From: Hippophae tibetana
Lineage: Eukaryota; Streptophyta; Magnoliopsida; Rosales; Elaeagnaceae
Assembly: GCA_037013495.1 (NCBI GenBank)
Contig: CM072803.1
Location: 24,151,001 to 24,215,000, forward strand
Direction of reading: 5' to 3'
DNA length: 64,000 bases
In this document: in pieces, positions 47,194 to 58,619 of the stretch
Numbering within the stretch: the first letter of the stretch is position 1
Layout: every line of letters begins with the position of its first letter
Position numbers and translations under genes: made by a program
Notes under the pieces: generated by a model
The model's input: the letters and a program-made list of their open reading frames with translations, nothing else
Database searches by the model: none
What the model was told of the DNA's origin: nothing

Positions 47194-47571
47194 AACGGTA
47201 ATTTTATTTTACTATTCACGCTATATTATTTCTTATTAACTTAAAATTTTTTATATTTTGAATTTTGAATTTTTTTTTTTTTTTCTTTGTTTTGTTTTTT
47301 TTTTTTTTTTTTTTTTTTTTACTATTTATGAACGGTAAATTTTTTTTACTTCAAATTTCAAATTTCTAAATTATTTTACAAAAAAAAAAAAAAAAATTAT
47401 TATTTTTTTATTTTTTATTTTTTATTTTTTTTATTTTTTATTTTTTTTTATTTTTTTATTTTTTTTATTTATTATGAATTTTGAAATTTGATTATTATTA
47501 AAATATCACAATTATTTACAGCACAAAAATGTTTTTAAAATTTTGATAAATAATTTAAAAACGCTATTCCT
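46665..47571 (-). other. Gypsy leader: homopolymer tracts and tandem repeat
   Basis: On the plus strand T runs of about 49 (47028-47076) and 30 (47161-47190) and further runs at 46780-46825 and 47270-47330 give an A-rich leader RNA. A unit starting ATGAACGGTAATTTTATTTT repeats with period 114 (47077 and 47191). Near 46840-46980 two similar CCCAGGAAAGA segments could form stem-loops. Confidence 0.7.
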
Positions 47572-47589
47572 TCCCCGGCAACGGCGCCA
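47572..47589 (-). other. Gypsy primer-binding site for tRNA-Asp
   Basis: TGGCGCCGTTGCCGGGGA on the minus strand is complementary to the 3' end of plant tRNA-Asp (GTC) as I recall it, including CCA. It starts 6 bases inside the LTR. It is not itself a tRNA gene. Confidence 0.9.
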
Positions 47590-49002
47590 AAAACTTGATG
47601 AACGAAAACCGGCATCGCCGATTCCCGCAAATACTTTGGTTTTAATATTTATAAAACTCTCGCAAGTGCACGAATCATTTCGTAGAAAATGATAAGTATA
47701 CTCCCAAGGTCGATCTAAGGAAGGAATGTATGTGGTTTTTAACTTATTATTCAATCTTTTAAAAACGAAATTAAATCCTAAACATCCTGTCACGATAGTT
47801 TGGTTTTGTGTGTTCCTAATCTAATAACATAAAATAAAACATATATACAGATTAATTAAATATAATCTAAAATCATAAAAATAAACATAGATACAAATTC
47901 AATAAATAATTATCTAGAAATAAACATATATACGGATTCAATAAATGTTCATGCAAATTTTTATCATTTATATTAGCGGAGTATTTATGGATATAATAAC
48001 TAAATTAATTATGCTTGCTCATATTAACTAGGTTATTAAAGATATAAATTGACATTTTATTGATTCTCTCTTTTTTATATAAATACCACCTTTGGTGGGG
48101 TTAGATATTCTTTGTTAACTAAACAAATCAATTAACACCTATGGGTGGGGTTGATAACTAATATGCTTAATTAAATTAATTCCTTTTTCTAAGAGATTGA
48201 AAATGAACCATTTAAATGCCACCTTTGGTGGGGTTAGACAGTTTAAACTTTATTCAAGGTGTCCAAATTAAACCTAAGAATTTAATTATCCGAGTACTAA
48301 CTTTCAAGTTTTAAAACCACTATTGAAAACATGTTGTCAATACATTTTCACATAATAATTCTTATAAAAACTTTTGAAATAGAGTTTCACTCTAACTACC
48401 GGGCGATTGTACCAACAAATAAAAGAGCACTACTCTAAATTAGACCGGATAACTAAACCTTAAAATCTAATTTTCGGGTTTAAGTTTGTAATGAAAAATA
48501 ATATATTTCTCTCTAACATTCTTAATATAAAATCTTGAATAAAAACAAAATCAATTCATTTTAAAGATTTTTACCTATTTAATATTTCGCAAGCATAACA
48601 ACGTCGTTATTACATCATTTTTACTAAACAGCTAGCATAGTTAAATTTAACCACAGACAAGTTGAATATAACATGTAAGAATAAAGCATAAAAATAACTG
48701 TAAAGAAAATAAAATCCTTACAGAACTTCGACGCTATTCCCGTTGCTAGAAAACCTCCGAGCGGAATTTGCACTTCCATATATTGAATCAAAAATCTAAA
48801 CTATTACAAAAACATTACAAGTTCCTCTCAAAAAGAGAAGAACACTAAACCTAAGAGAATTGAACTAAAAACTAAGAGAAAAACTAAGAAAAGCTTAGAA
48901 ACTTAGAAAGAAACTAAGAGAAACTAAAAACTAAGAAATGAGAGAAAGAAAGAAGAGAGAAGTGAGTTTTGAAGGTGTGGTTTGAAGTGAATGGAAGGGG
49001 GG

Positions 49003-49120
49003 TATTTATAGGTGAGGATGGAGAGAAAAAATGAGTAAAAAAATGTTAAAAAAATATTAAAAAATGTAAAAACGCGTATTGGACTTGCTGATGTCATCAA
49101 TGACGTCAGCATGACGTCAC
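49003..49120 (-). promoter_or_regulatory. LTR promoter: TATA box and clustered TGACG (as-1/CRE-like) sites
   Basis: On the minus strand CCTATAAATACC (about 49003-49012) lies about 90 bp downstream of TGATGTCATCA and two TGACGTCA palindromes spaced 11 bp centre to centre. The identical copy in the other LTR is at 37217-37226 and 37303-37334. Paired TGACG motifs are targets of plant TGA-type bZIP factors. Position relative to TATA fits a core promoter with upstream activator sites. Confidence 0.6.
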
Positions 49121-49420
49121 AGGGGCGGCTGCACGTGAAAAATGGGGCGAAAACGCGTTGGGCGCGCGGATGGGCGGCTGCTGGGCGCTGCGCGCGCGCG
49201 CTGGGGCTGTCGCTGCGCGCAGCTCGGCGCGCGTGAACAGTGCCAGCGCGCTGCGTTGCGCGCAGCTGGGCATGCCAGCGCGCTGCGTTGCGCGCAGCTG
49301 GGCATGCCAGCGCGCGCGGGCGCGCGCGGGATGGGGCGCTGGGGCGCGCTGGGGCGCGCGCGGCTGGGCGCTGGGGCGCTGGGCTGCGCGCACGGCCGGG
49401 CTGCGACGCGCGATTTCCGT
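49110..49420. other. GC-rich, CpG-dense island inside the LTR
   Basis: Dominated by GCGCGC and GGGGCGC units in a genome that is otherwise very AT-rich; same island at 37320-37620. Long overlapping open frames here on both strands arise from the lack of A/T and hence of stops; they are not genes. It lies upstream of the TATA box in transcription sense. Confidence 0.85.
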
Positions 49421-49754
49421 CTTTTTGACATTTTTGACCTTTTCGACCCATTTCGTCCGATTTTTCCATGTTTGTTGACCTTTTCTCACTTATTTATTGA
49501 TATATTTGTGATGTATTGCTTCAAATATTCCTCTTTAAGTCTTTACATTGCGTTTTTAAGCCAAAATACCTGAAAAACAATAAAAATACCCGTGATTCCG
49601 AAAAAGACAAATTTATATAAATATATGATAAAACATATAAATATATGTATTTTTAATCAATTAAGGTACATAAAATCATGGTTATTTTAGTGCTTTTTGA
49701 GCACTCATCACAACCTCAATTTGGTCTCACATCCACCTTGAGTTTGAGGGGGGC

Positions 49755-49945
49755 TGTTAATGTATATCTAGTAATATATTAATATATATATATATATATA
49801 TCTGTTAATGTATATCTCTTTACTTCTGGCATATCTATATCTAGTTACTTTAAACATATCTAGTTTACTTGTAACTCCTATATAAAGGCACCATGTATAT
49901 TCATTTATTGACAGAATAGAATACAATCATTAAGTATTTCTAACA
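49755..49945 (+). repeat. 3' LTR of the copia element
   Basis: 191 bp, preceded by the purine tract GAGTTTGAGGGGGG and followed by TTCAT. It differs from the 5' LTR at about 5 bases and by one TA unit. Confidence 0.93.
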
Positions 49946-51383
49946 TTCATATAATGTTTTTCAGTGGAGCTACTATCTATAATGATTTCACATATTTCAC
50001 CTTTGATTATGCAATGAGTTCTAAATTTCTATAAGCAATCAAGTACTTTGGAAGGTCAATGAAAGATTCTTCACTTGAAAAGAGTAAGCTAATTCTCCAT
50101 CTCCAATAGTTTCCTCAGTACTCTCATACACATAATCTAACTCATCCTTCTCAATAAGGGCTTCCTCATAGCCTTCTATCAAATTAATAACTTTTTCTCT
50201 AAAAGAATTCATTAGACATATGTCTAGGTTGTTGGCTCCTAAAATATTTGTGTGGCAAAGCTTTGACATAGGAATTGGCCTTTGCTATTGGTAAAAATGA
50301 TGGTCATGGTTTAGAGAGTAGTTTGGGGTCTTGGGTCTCTATTTGAAATTTAGAAGGTGTTCCATTCATATGATGTTTTTCCTTGTCATAATATGGTTCA
50401 TAGGTAATTCTTTTGGATGAGTCATTCTTTTTAGATTGAGTAAGTTGTGTTTTAACTTTCATTGCCTTAGGACTTGTTTAATGGGAAAATCAGTAGGTTT
50501 GTCCCAATTCTAGCCTTTTCTTAATTGGAGAATTTAATCCTTGCATATAACGAGGTAAATTTTGAGGCTCTTTCTCAATAATGTTAGTGTTAATTCCCAA
50601 CCTAAAAACTCTTCAATGTAATTATTAGTAAATCTAGTGTCTTATTGACATTGATGGTACTTTTGTTATAGTAATTGCTCATAATTAGTAGGTAAGAACT
50701 ATTTGATTAATTTCCTTTTCACCTATTCCAAGAGTTGATACCAGATTGGTTGGTTAATTGTCGGTCATGTTGAGTCTGATCCCACCATGCAAAGCCATCT
50801 CCAATGAATTTATAAGCTATTAGCTTAACCTTTTTCTCATCAGCTATCTCAGACTACTCAAAGAATTTCTCAAATGCATTAAGCTAGTCTAAGAAATCTT
50901 TTATATGCATATTCCCACTAAACTATGGTAACTCTGCATTGAGCCTGTAATCTTTCATTCATGGGGTCTAAATACAGGTAGTTGTCGATTATATCTTTGT
51001 TCTTGTAAGTGCCATGAAAAATCCACAGTTATGGGTTCAACACCAACTCGTGGGTGTTGATTGGTTTCTTTATCAGTATCGTATTCTCGTTGTGGGTAAT
51101 GTTTTTCACGATTATCATGGTTTGGAATGTTGGGATGGACAAGTGGAGGAATGCGATCATTCCTTTGACCCACATGTTGTCATTCTTATTACATCATCAA
51201 GAGTTGTTGGGTAATCAAATCCAGGGATTGATAGATTCCCATAAACTATAATTCCATTCGAGATTCCAACTCGCGAAACTCAGATCGAGTAACAGTTGGA
51301 TTGTGAATTCCATCATTCATTCGTTGCTATCCTTCATCGTCGCTCGACATCGCATCTCAGTTGAATTAAAGGCTCTGATACCA
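49946..51383 (-). pseudogene. Ty3/gypsy (chromovirus-like) relic: PBS and gag part
   Basis: Continuation of 28280-30703 across the copia insertion. In minus-strand order: PBS-like TTGGTATCAGAGCC (about 51370-51383), then decayed gag with FSGNMHIKDFLD, AYKFIGDGFAWWDQTQHDRQ and NYEQLL-type text (50955-50640), then weaker gag/protease text to 49946, including a 76-codon open stretch at 50039-50269. Frames are broken. Confidence 0.72.
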
Positions 51384-53600
51384 AATATGATATAGGGAAT
51401 AATAAGATTAGTTCCCAAATTCAACAGAATAAGAAAACAATTAGAAAAGGACCTAGCGAGAAGGGGTGTTGTTAGGCAACTGTTGATTATTATTTCTATT
51501 GATAGAAAACCAGCTTCTAAGAAGCTTTACAGAGAAAGAAATAATAATAAACAATATCAATTAAAGAGAAATGCGATCCTTAGTTGCTTGATCATCTTTA
51601 ACAACTTAAGATATTAAACCTACATCAATAGCACATGCCATAAAAACAATTTCACTTTTTTCATGACACCAATACTCCAAAGTTTGCTCCAAAATCGCTT
51701 AATAGCATTTATCCTTATGATAAAGATTATATCCCTCATAATAGTATCTCTAAATCAATAGAGTTTATACCTAATTCACATCGCATACAACTCTGAATTA
51801 TTGTAATGCCATACCAATACATCTAATCGCTAGCTAAGGGCAACATGATAGATATAGCAATGTTGGCATCATCATTTCCATGTGCTTGATGGACTAGACC
51901 TGAATTCCACAACCTATCGTGACCATTTAGATTAAATATCATAGCATCATCAGCAAGCATCCTAGTAGAATTCACAAAAAAACCACACATAAATTTATAA
52001 GATATAGACTTAATTAACTTAGAATGGATGAATAAGTTATTTTTAATTTTTATTAATTTATAATTTAATAACCTAAATAAAACTGTCAAATATGCAATCA
52101 TGTGTAAAAATAAAGTGTGAAAATAAGAGAATAAAATACGATATTTTTAGGTAGAAATAACCTAGGCCATAACTATGACATATAAGGAAAACTATTGGTC
52201 CACTAGATCACATAATTTTTCACTATGAAAATCAAATGTTTAAATACAAACTCGGTCTTATGTTACCTAGCCTAGGAAGCCCCAATGTACTTTATTTACG
52301 TACGCTTGCTTTATTTTCATAGTTTTCAAAATTAGCGTGAACGATTTCGAAACCAATATTCCAATAAATTTCTCATCAATCAGATACGTTCCCGAATTAA
52401 CTGCAAAATAATTAGTACAAAAAATACAAATGTCTATGTGTGTTCTAGAAAAGGTTTAATAATAAATAATCTTAATTAGATGATTTAAAATATATATCAC
52501 TTAAATCAAATCAACTAGTCAATTCTAGAGTAAAAAGATTAAGCACATATTCGATAAACATAATTTCCTTAAATTTTAATAATTAAATCAAATAATCATA
52601 ATAATTCGTACAATTATTTAATTTAAATATATAAAAAATTTAATAAAAAAATGATATAAAAATAAAAATACCAAACAAATTCATTAATAAATACCTTTAA
52701 TAAAACATCAATTTAATATTAACTAATTTATTTAATCTTTATATTTTAATTATTAAATATTCTTTAATAGTATTTAATAATTAAAATATCATGATTATCT
52801 AATCGTTAAATTTTTCTGCTCCATCTTAGTTATATATATATATATATATATATTAATTGCCGTTACGAGGAAAGTGCTTTACTTTACTGGTGTAAAGTAT
52901 ATATATATATATATATTGATTACTGTTTTTCAACTTCAATGTGACTCTCAACTTTTCTTTTTCGGCCGCAGATTGTTTCTCTGAATTCAGTCGGCAGTTT
53001 ATTTTTTTATTCAGCCTACTAACCTTTTATCCTAATATATCTATATATCTATATATAAAATAATAATAACTAGTATTTGAGTATATTTTAGGTTTAATTT
53101 TCCAAAATTTATTAAAAATCTTAATATTATAAAAAAATTATTTTTAAAATACATCTTAAAAATATTGAAGCACATATAATAAATATTAAATTGATAATTT
53201 CATAAATTGATTTAAGTATAAATAAATATTTTAATACTAAAAATAATTTTAGATTTATAAACATGTGTTATTAAATACATAAATATGATCTTATGTGTTG
53301 TAGTTATAAAATATATACATGAGATACGATTATTGAAAACTCGAGTATTTGCTTGATTTTTTTTATAGATTTGATAACAAACCTAAAAAATAATTTTATA
53401 AGTAAATATTTTGTTCACGAAAATAGTCAATATTTATAGTCCTTACACCTAGAAATCTATGGATCTAAGTATACACCGGATGAGAATCCATCTCCATTTC
53501 TCCATCTTAGCCCATTCATAAGCATTCGCTCTCCAACATTTGGTTACGTCATACAAAGCTTGATCGATAACTACATTTTGTTTTTCAAATCATACATCTA
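51384..53600. other. AT-rich interval; possible remnant gypsy LTR, two AT microsatellites
   Basis: The bases just right of 51383 should be the 5' LTR of the old gypsy, but I cannot define its ends. TA repeats lie at 52831-52853 and 52898-52917. No gene seen. Confidence 0.4.
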
Positions 53601-55284
53601 GGTGCATATTTAGCTAGTATCACCCTACTAGCCAATGAATGAGAACATAGATGTAAGCACAACCCTTGTTTGGCTAATATGGCTTGATTAAAATACCTAT
53701 AATTCAAAAACCCAAACCATCTAAGATTTTGGCCGACAAAAATCCCTCTAAGCCATCTAAGGAATTCCTTTGCCTTATATTTTTTCTTGTTTAAGCATTA
53801 ATTTTGTGTTTTGTTTGACTATTATCTTATTTTAGAGAATATTTGTGTTTTGTAGATTAATGTGATTTTAAAATAATTTTGGACAAACACAAACAAAAAG
53901 AGTGAAAACGAGACGATCAATGGAAACACACACAAGTTAGAATGAACCAAAATAACATAAACTAGAATATAGGTACGTGTCATTACCCAAACATATTCCA
54001 TACCATGGTGACATGCTCTCGAGTTCCAATTGGTTATTCTGGAAATTCTATGTGCATCATGACTCAATAAAATCCATGCCACAACACAAGCCTTTCGAAT
54101 CCATTTGTGTGTTTGGTAGAGTTCAATGCATGCCATGGCCCAACATATTCCATACCCTGGTATAAGCTTCTTGGGTTGCAATTGGAGTTTTAGAGTTTAA
54201 TGCATGTCATGGTGCAAATTAAAGCATGCCTTGGCCTTGGGTAAAAACTGACCAAGAATCCTAATAAGTGTAGTACATGTGTTTTATCCTAAACTAAACC
54301 TATGAATACACCTTAGATCATTCTTAAATAGAATCAAGTCTTACCAGTTACTGTAGTCATAATCCACTATCCACAATACAAAAAATAGAGAAAAATTTCT
54401 CAATTGTGAAGTAGTTTCACAAGATTTGAAGAAGATGATCAACTAAAATAGAGATTTAGAATCACATATCAAGAAGAGATATTTTATTGTTAGATCTTCT
54501 TTTTCCCTCTATAATTTGAATATGTTTGTTGTAATTAAATTATTTTTAGTTAATTTAATTATATTAGGCTAATTTTTGTACATTAGATTTTAATCTTGCA
54601 TCAAAAGATTAGAAAAACAATTTTATGATTTAATCAAATAAAAGTTTTTGCTTTTATTTCTTACTCATGTTTTTGATATATTTAATTGTAAATTATTAAT
54701 GAATCAAATCTTGATTTATAATTAAAAAATATATTTTAAAACTAAGTATTAGACATATCATCTCTTGGTCATGTATTTATGATCAAAAATCTAATTTAAT
54801 TTTATTAATTTGTGTTAAATTAGATGGTTTAAATATTTCTCTTAGATTTATTAATAAATAAATTTTAAGTCTAATCTAAGTAAATATTAGTTAATTGAGA
54901 ATTATGAGGCTCATCATGATTATTGGAAATTCGCTTATTTAAAAGAAAATAATCAATAAATCTAATCTTTTATAAAAATAATTTAATTTGTTCTTTCCAT
55001 GAATAAATAGATAACTAATTTTTTATATTCATTCATTATCTTTATTTGGCTACAATTTAATTTACTTGCTTTATTTTAGTTATTAAATTAATTTAGAGTT
55101 TTACATTTTTTTCTCTCAACCAACCATTGTTAGAATGTTCAGGATTGTTTATTTTATCTAGTTTAGAAAATAATTTAACTTTTAAACAACTTGTCAATTT
55201 CTTTAGATACTGACCTTAGGGTAAACTTATTATTAGTTTGCTAATGATTCGTGCACTTGCAAGCAATTGAAATTTATGTATCAA
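53600..55284 (+). mobile_element. Probable solo LTR of an Athila/Tat-like gypsy
   Basis: The segment ends TAATGATTCGTGCACTTGC followed shortly by TTATGTATCA. The young gypsy LTR carries the same ATGATTCGTGCACTTGC text near its 3' end. Repeated CATACC(A/C)TGG and CATGCCATGG motifs at 53990-54240 add LTR-like structure. No internal gypsy genes adjoin it. The left boundary is approximate. Confidence 0.45.
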
Positions 55285-55289
55285 CCTGC

Positions 55290-55810
55290 ATTAAAGAAGA
55301 ATTTGATTTCATTGAGTACTTCAGACAACATGGGATATAGTTACAAGGATAAGCATGACCAATTGAAGGTTTGTAGATGTTATTTGGCATACTTCAAAGG
55401 TATATATATAAATAAATGAGCTATGTTATTTGGATGCTACGATAGAGAACAATGTTCCCACGGTCAGCCACCAAGAGGAAAATATCAACCTTTGGCATAA
55501 AAGGTTAGGTCACATTTATGAGAGGTTATCCAAAAGGAAGATTCTTAGTGACAATAAGCTTAATAAGCTTTTATTTTGTAATCATTGTATCTTTGGTAGG
55601 ATGAAGAGGTGAAGTTCACACCGAAAAAGCTAAAAGGATGTGATATACTTGACTATGTGTATTCAGATTTGTGAGGACCAAAGAGAACATCGTCAATGGG
55701 TGGTTCAAGGTACATTCTAATTATTATTGACGATTTTTCTAGAAATTTATGGATTTACTTGTTAAAAAGTAAATATGAAACTTTTGAGAAATTTTTGGAA
55801 TGAGAGAAAC
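55290..55810 (+). pseudogene. Ty1/copia integrase fragment
   Basis: Contains a 60-codon open stretch (55430-55612) with NLWHKRLGH and LLFCNHCIFGRMKR (pre-integrase zinc region), then, out of frame, YSDL-stop-GPKRTSSMGGSRY and IIDDFSRNLWIY (integrase core start). It is truncated on both sides. Confidence 0.7.
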
Positions 55811-56299
55811 TTGTTGTAATGCCTCACTCTAACACATTGTATGATATTTTTTGCTTTGGGCCTATGCCCTTATAGTTTTTCTCTTGGGCTTTCACCCGAA
55901 ATGAATCATATCATTTAGATTGGAACTCATGCTTAGGAACTGGCCATTGCAATTCTACTTTCCCAAGTAATGTAAAACTATAGACTTTATCCTGTCTTGT
56001 CTTACCTTATTTTGTCTAAGTTCAAGAGATTGATTACCTTATCCTATCCTGAAGTTAGATGTTGATGTAAATTTTTTTAATACTTGATAGGACTATTTTT
56101 AATAGATCTACGAGATAGAAAAATTCGTTAGGATCTTGAATCAATGGGAGATGATAGTGACCTTTAACTCTCTAATGTTTAAGTCAATAATAAGATTTCT
56201 AGAACTTAGAAAATACTATGATTAATAAGAAATAGAGTGTTTGTAACCCCTATTTGATCTCAAACAAATATAAGTTAAGAGATGTAAGATCTCGTATAA

Positions 56300-56352
<53 letters not shown>

Positions 56353-56820
56353 CATAATTTTTTTATACAATTAGTAAATAATTACTAATCAATTATCTTG
56401 TTACGGAGATTATTGAATAAGTATGGTTGTCTGATTACTAAATGTTTATTAAGCTATTGCTAATTATTTTTCATTAATCATATATTAAATTACACGAAAG
56501 AACAAGTATTAATTAATATCCACCAGGTACATATTAATGCATCCAACACATACAAAAAAATTTTGGGGCTATATATTAATCCCCTCTCTTCTAATTGGAC
56601 CCACCGGCCACCGGCAACAAACTCACGTCACAATACTACATCATCAAAGGGAAGAGAAACATAATAAACTCAGAAATAAATTAGCTAGAAGTAAATTACT
56701 AGTTTAAATGCTCTAGCATAGCTGTCTTTTATTCATTTATTTTTCAATTATTTTGAGATTTCTTTTTAGGGTATTTGATTCATTCATTTATATGGAAAAC
56801 AATATAAGACTTTCTTAGCT
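55811..56820. other. Repeat-like interval downstream of XTH
   Basis: 55815-55990 has GCTTTGGGCCTATGCCC and TCTTGGGCTTTCACCCG, a style seen in some plant LTRs or TRIMs (low confidence). An AT microsatellite lies at 56312-56346. An AATAAA-type polyadenylation signal for XTH lies on the minus strand at about 56736-56741. Confidence 0.35.
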
Positions 56821-56824
56821 TAAA

Positions 56825-58307
56825 TTAAGTGATACTGATAACACATTCAGGTGGAAATCCATGAGGGAATCTTTTTCTATCAGAACAATAGTCATAAACC
56901 ATGTAATTTTTTTGAACCCACTTGAGTCTGTCTTGACTTGAGTTGTCTAAATCTTCAGTGAGCCAAGCTTTTTGTGGGTATGTTGAACCACAAGAAGACC
57001 AACCATATAACCAAATACAAGCATTGACATTGAAATTGCTAAAAGATGCTGTAAATGGAGCTTTTGTCCAATCAGTTTTGACAAGTCCTCCTCTCGTAGC
57101 CCAATCATCAGCATTCCATAGACTTGAGTATAATCTCATTGGCTGGTTATTTGGGAATGGAATTCCAACTGTATTCATGTTCTTGAACTCTCTAATGGGT
57201 GTCCCATCAACAGAGAATCTGAAACATATGCATGTGAAGAAATGTAAACTGATATTAAATTTGTTCATTTATTTTTATTAAATTGTTAAATTAATTAAAG
57301 CTTATTAATTACATTATGCAATGGGGATTCCAGAGAATTGAATAGGTGTGGAAATCGGAAGTGGGATCAAACCAGAGGTAGAATTGTTGTTCTCTACTTC
57401 CATTTCCTTTTGTGTATACGTTGGTGTGGAGAATATAAGGATCACCACTCAAATTCCCCAAGAATTCCAAGTCTATTTCGTCCCGTGTTGATCCTTCTGA
57501 GGATAGCTGTATCATTAAATTAGATAAACAAACACGAATTATATCATGTTACACATACACAGGCTCTTTTAACACAACCAACATTTGTAGGCACACCTAT
57601 TTTTGCTCAATTTTTTTTTTTTTAATTTTATCAAATGAAAATGTTCGAGTAACCACGATCATGTCTACTTCTTGTAATAACATGAACATTATGTTAAAAA
57701 TTATTGGAAAATACTTTTATATATATACTTATTACGTGTAGGTGATGACAAGTTAAAATATTTACATCATATATAACTCACTTATGGTTTTATTTTTAAA
57801 TTTTATTAAAACAAAATATGCTAAATAATTTTATACATTTTAATCATATTTTCTATCTAGTATTTTCAATTTAACATTTTAATATAAATATATTTTGATA
57901 TTAAAAAATAAACATATGAAAAAAAAATGTCATTTATATGGATACATTAAACTTATATTTATTATGGTATAAATTTTTTAACATATGTTTAATGAAATGA
58001 ATGAACGAGGTTTACATACATAATAAGTAGTGACAATTCCAGCAGAGTTTCCACGAACAAGTTTGATTTGCATGTCGATCTTACCAAATAGATACTCATT
58101 TTTGGATTGGATTCCAGAGCCAGAGATTTTGTCTAGAGATAAAGTTAGAAGCTCTCCATTGTTGTGAATTTGAGCACGCTCATTTCCCCATGAAATGTCG
58201 AAGTCTGTGTAAAAGTTACCAGCTTTGATTGTAGCCAAAACAAAGCTAATCAACAAGAAAATTTCTAATAGCAGTTTTTGTACTAGTGAAGATAATATAG
58301 AAGCCAT
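56825..58307 (-). CDS. XTH: Xyloglucan endotransglucosylase/hydrolase (three exons)
   Basis: Exons 58307-58020, 57506-57313 and 57218-56825 (288, 194 and 394 bp) join in frame to 291 aa. Introns of 513 and 94 bp have GT...AG ends (TTAT/GTATGT...TACAG/CTATC; ATAAT/GTAATT...TTTCAG/ATTCTC). XTHs cut and rejoin xyloglucan in the cell wall. Seen: signal peptide (about 1-29), GH16 fold, catalytic DEIDLEFLG (Glu 106 nucleophile, Glu 110 acid/base), an N-glycosylation site NLS just after it, [15 protein letters not shown], and a C-terminal XET domain with four Cys ending PPECVIS. Arg precedes DEIDLEF where many members have His or Trp. Length and intron positions fit the family. The specific XTH number cannot be assigned. 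Confidence 0.95.
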
Positions 58308-58606
58308 TGCGTGGTCTTAATTAATAATGGGTTTAATTTATTTTTTTTTTGTTGGAATTAGAAAATATGAATATAAGTTTGTATCGGATAGAGATAGCTA
58401 GAGAGATAGATGAAGTTGTGAAATTTTGGAAGAGTTATAGAATTAAGATAAGCAAAAGAAGAAGAGACAGGTTACATCTAAATGCCAAGTTGTGATATAC
58501 ATGAAGAGTTGAGGGACAAGTGGTGTTTTTGAAGTTGCTGATTAGGATTGTGAAATGTGCATGTCACACAAGTGACGGCCTAACCTTTTATTCTATTGCT
58601 TTTTGA

Positions 58607-58616
58607 CTATATATAG
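58607..58616 (-). promoter_or_regulatory. Candidate TATA box of the XTH gene
   Basis: CTATATATAG, palindromic, 300 bp upstream of the XTH start codon; implies a 5' UTR of roughly 270 bases. Confidence 0.4.
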
Positions 58617-58619
58617 CCT

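Larger units (their letters stand above)
35811..49710 (-). mobile_element. Young Athila/Tat-like Ty3/gypsy retrotransposon, 13.9 kb
   Basis: Two LTRs of 2,105 and 2,115 bp are flanked by the target duplication CAACC (35806-35810 and 49711-49715). Transcribed from the minus strand: LTR, tRNA-Asp PBS, A-rich leader, a stand-alone gag, a full gag-pol, a 1.9-kb tail, a purine tract and LTR. By eye the LTRs differ only by a 10-bp repeat-unit indel in the GC island, so insertion is very recent. Both main reading frames are uninterrupted. Clade is inferred from the [11 protein letters not shown] motif, the DLGASIN protease motif and the tRNA-Asp PBS. Confidence 0.95.
47596..49710 (-). repeat. 5' LTR (transcription sense) of the young gypsy
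   Basis: 2,115 bp, TGATGAGTGC...CGTTCATCA on the minus strand. It contains a TATA box at about 49003-49012, TGACGTCA sites at about 49090-49120, a GC island at about 49110-49420 and the conserved GATTCGTGCACTTGC near its 3' end. The island has one extra 10-bp unit compared with the other LTR. Confidence 0.96.
30704..49945 (+). mobile_element. Ty1/copia retrotransposon, complete but decayed, split by a nested gypsy
   Basis: Both LTRs are present (193 and 191 bp) and flanked by the target duplication TTCAT (30699-30703 and 49946-49950). Order: LTR, PBS, leader, gag-pol in one frame with stop codons, polypurine tract (near 49744-49753), LTR. The LTRs differ by about 5 substitutions and one TA unit. 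The gypsy at 35811-49710 interrupts the last codons of the polyprotein. Confidence 0.95.

Noticed and set aside
47572-47589. tRNA-Asp-like text
   Set aside because: Only the 18 bases complementary to the tRNA 3' end are present, next to an LTR; it is a primer-binding site.
51823-52101. 92-codon minus-strand frame
   Set aside because: Lys/Asn/Leu-rich chance frame in AT-rich DNA.
53822-54181. 119-codon minus-strand frame
   Set aside because: Falls in the probable solo LTR and has no recognisable domain.
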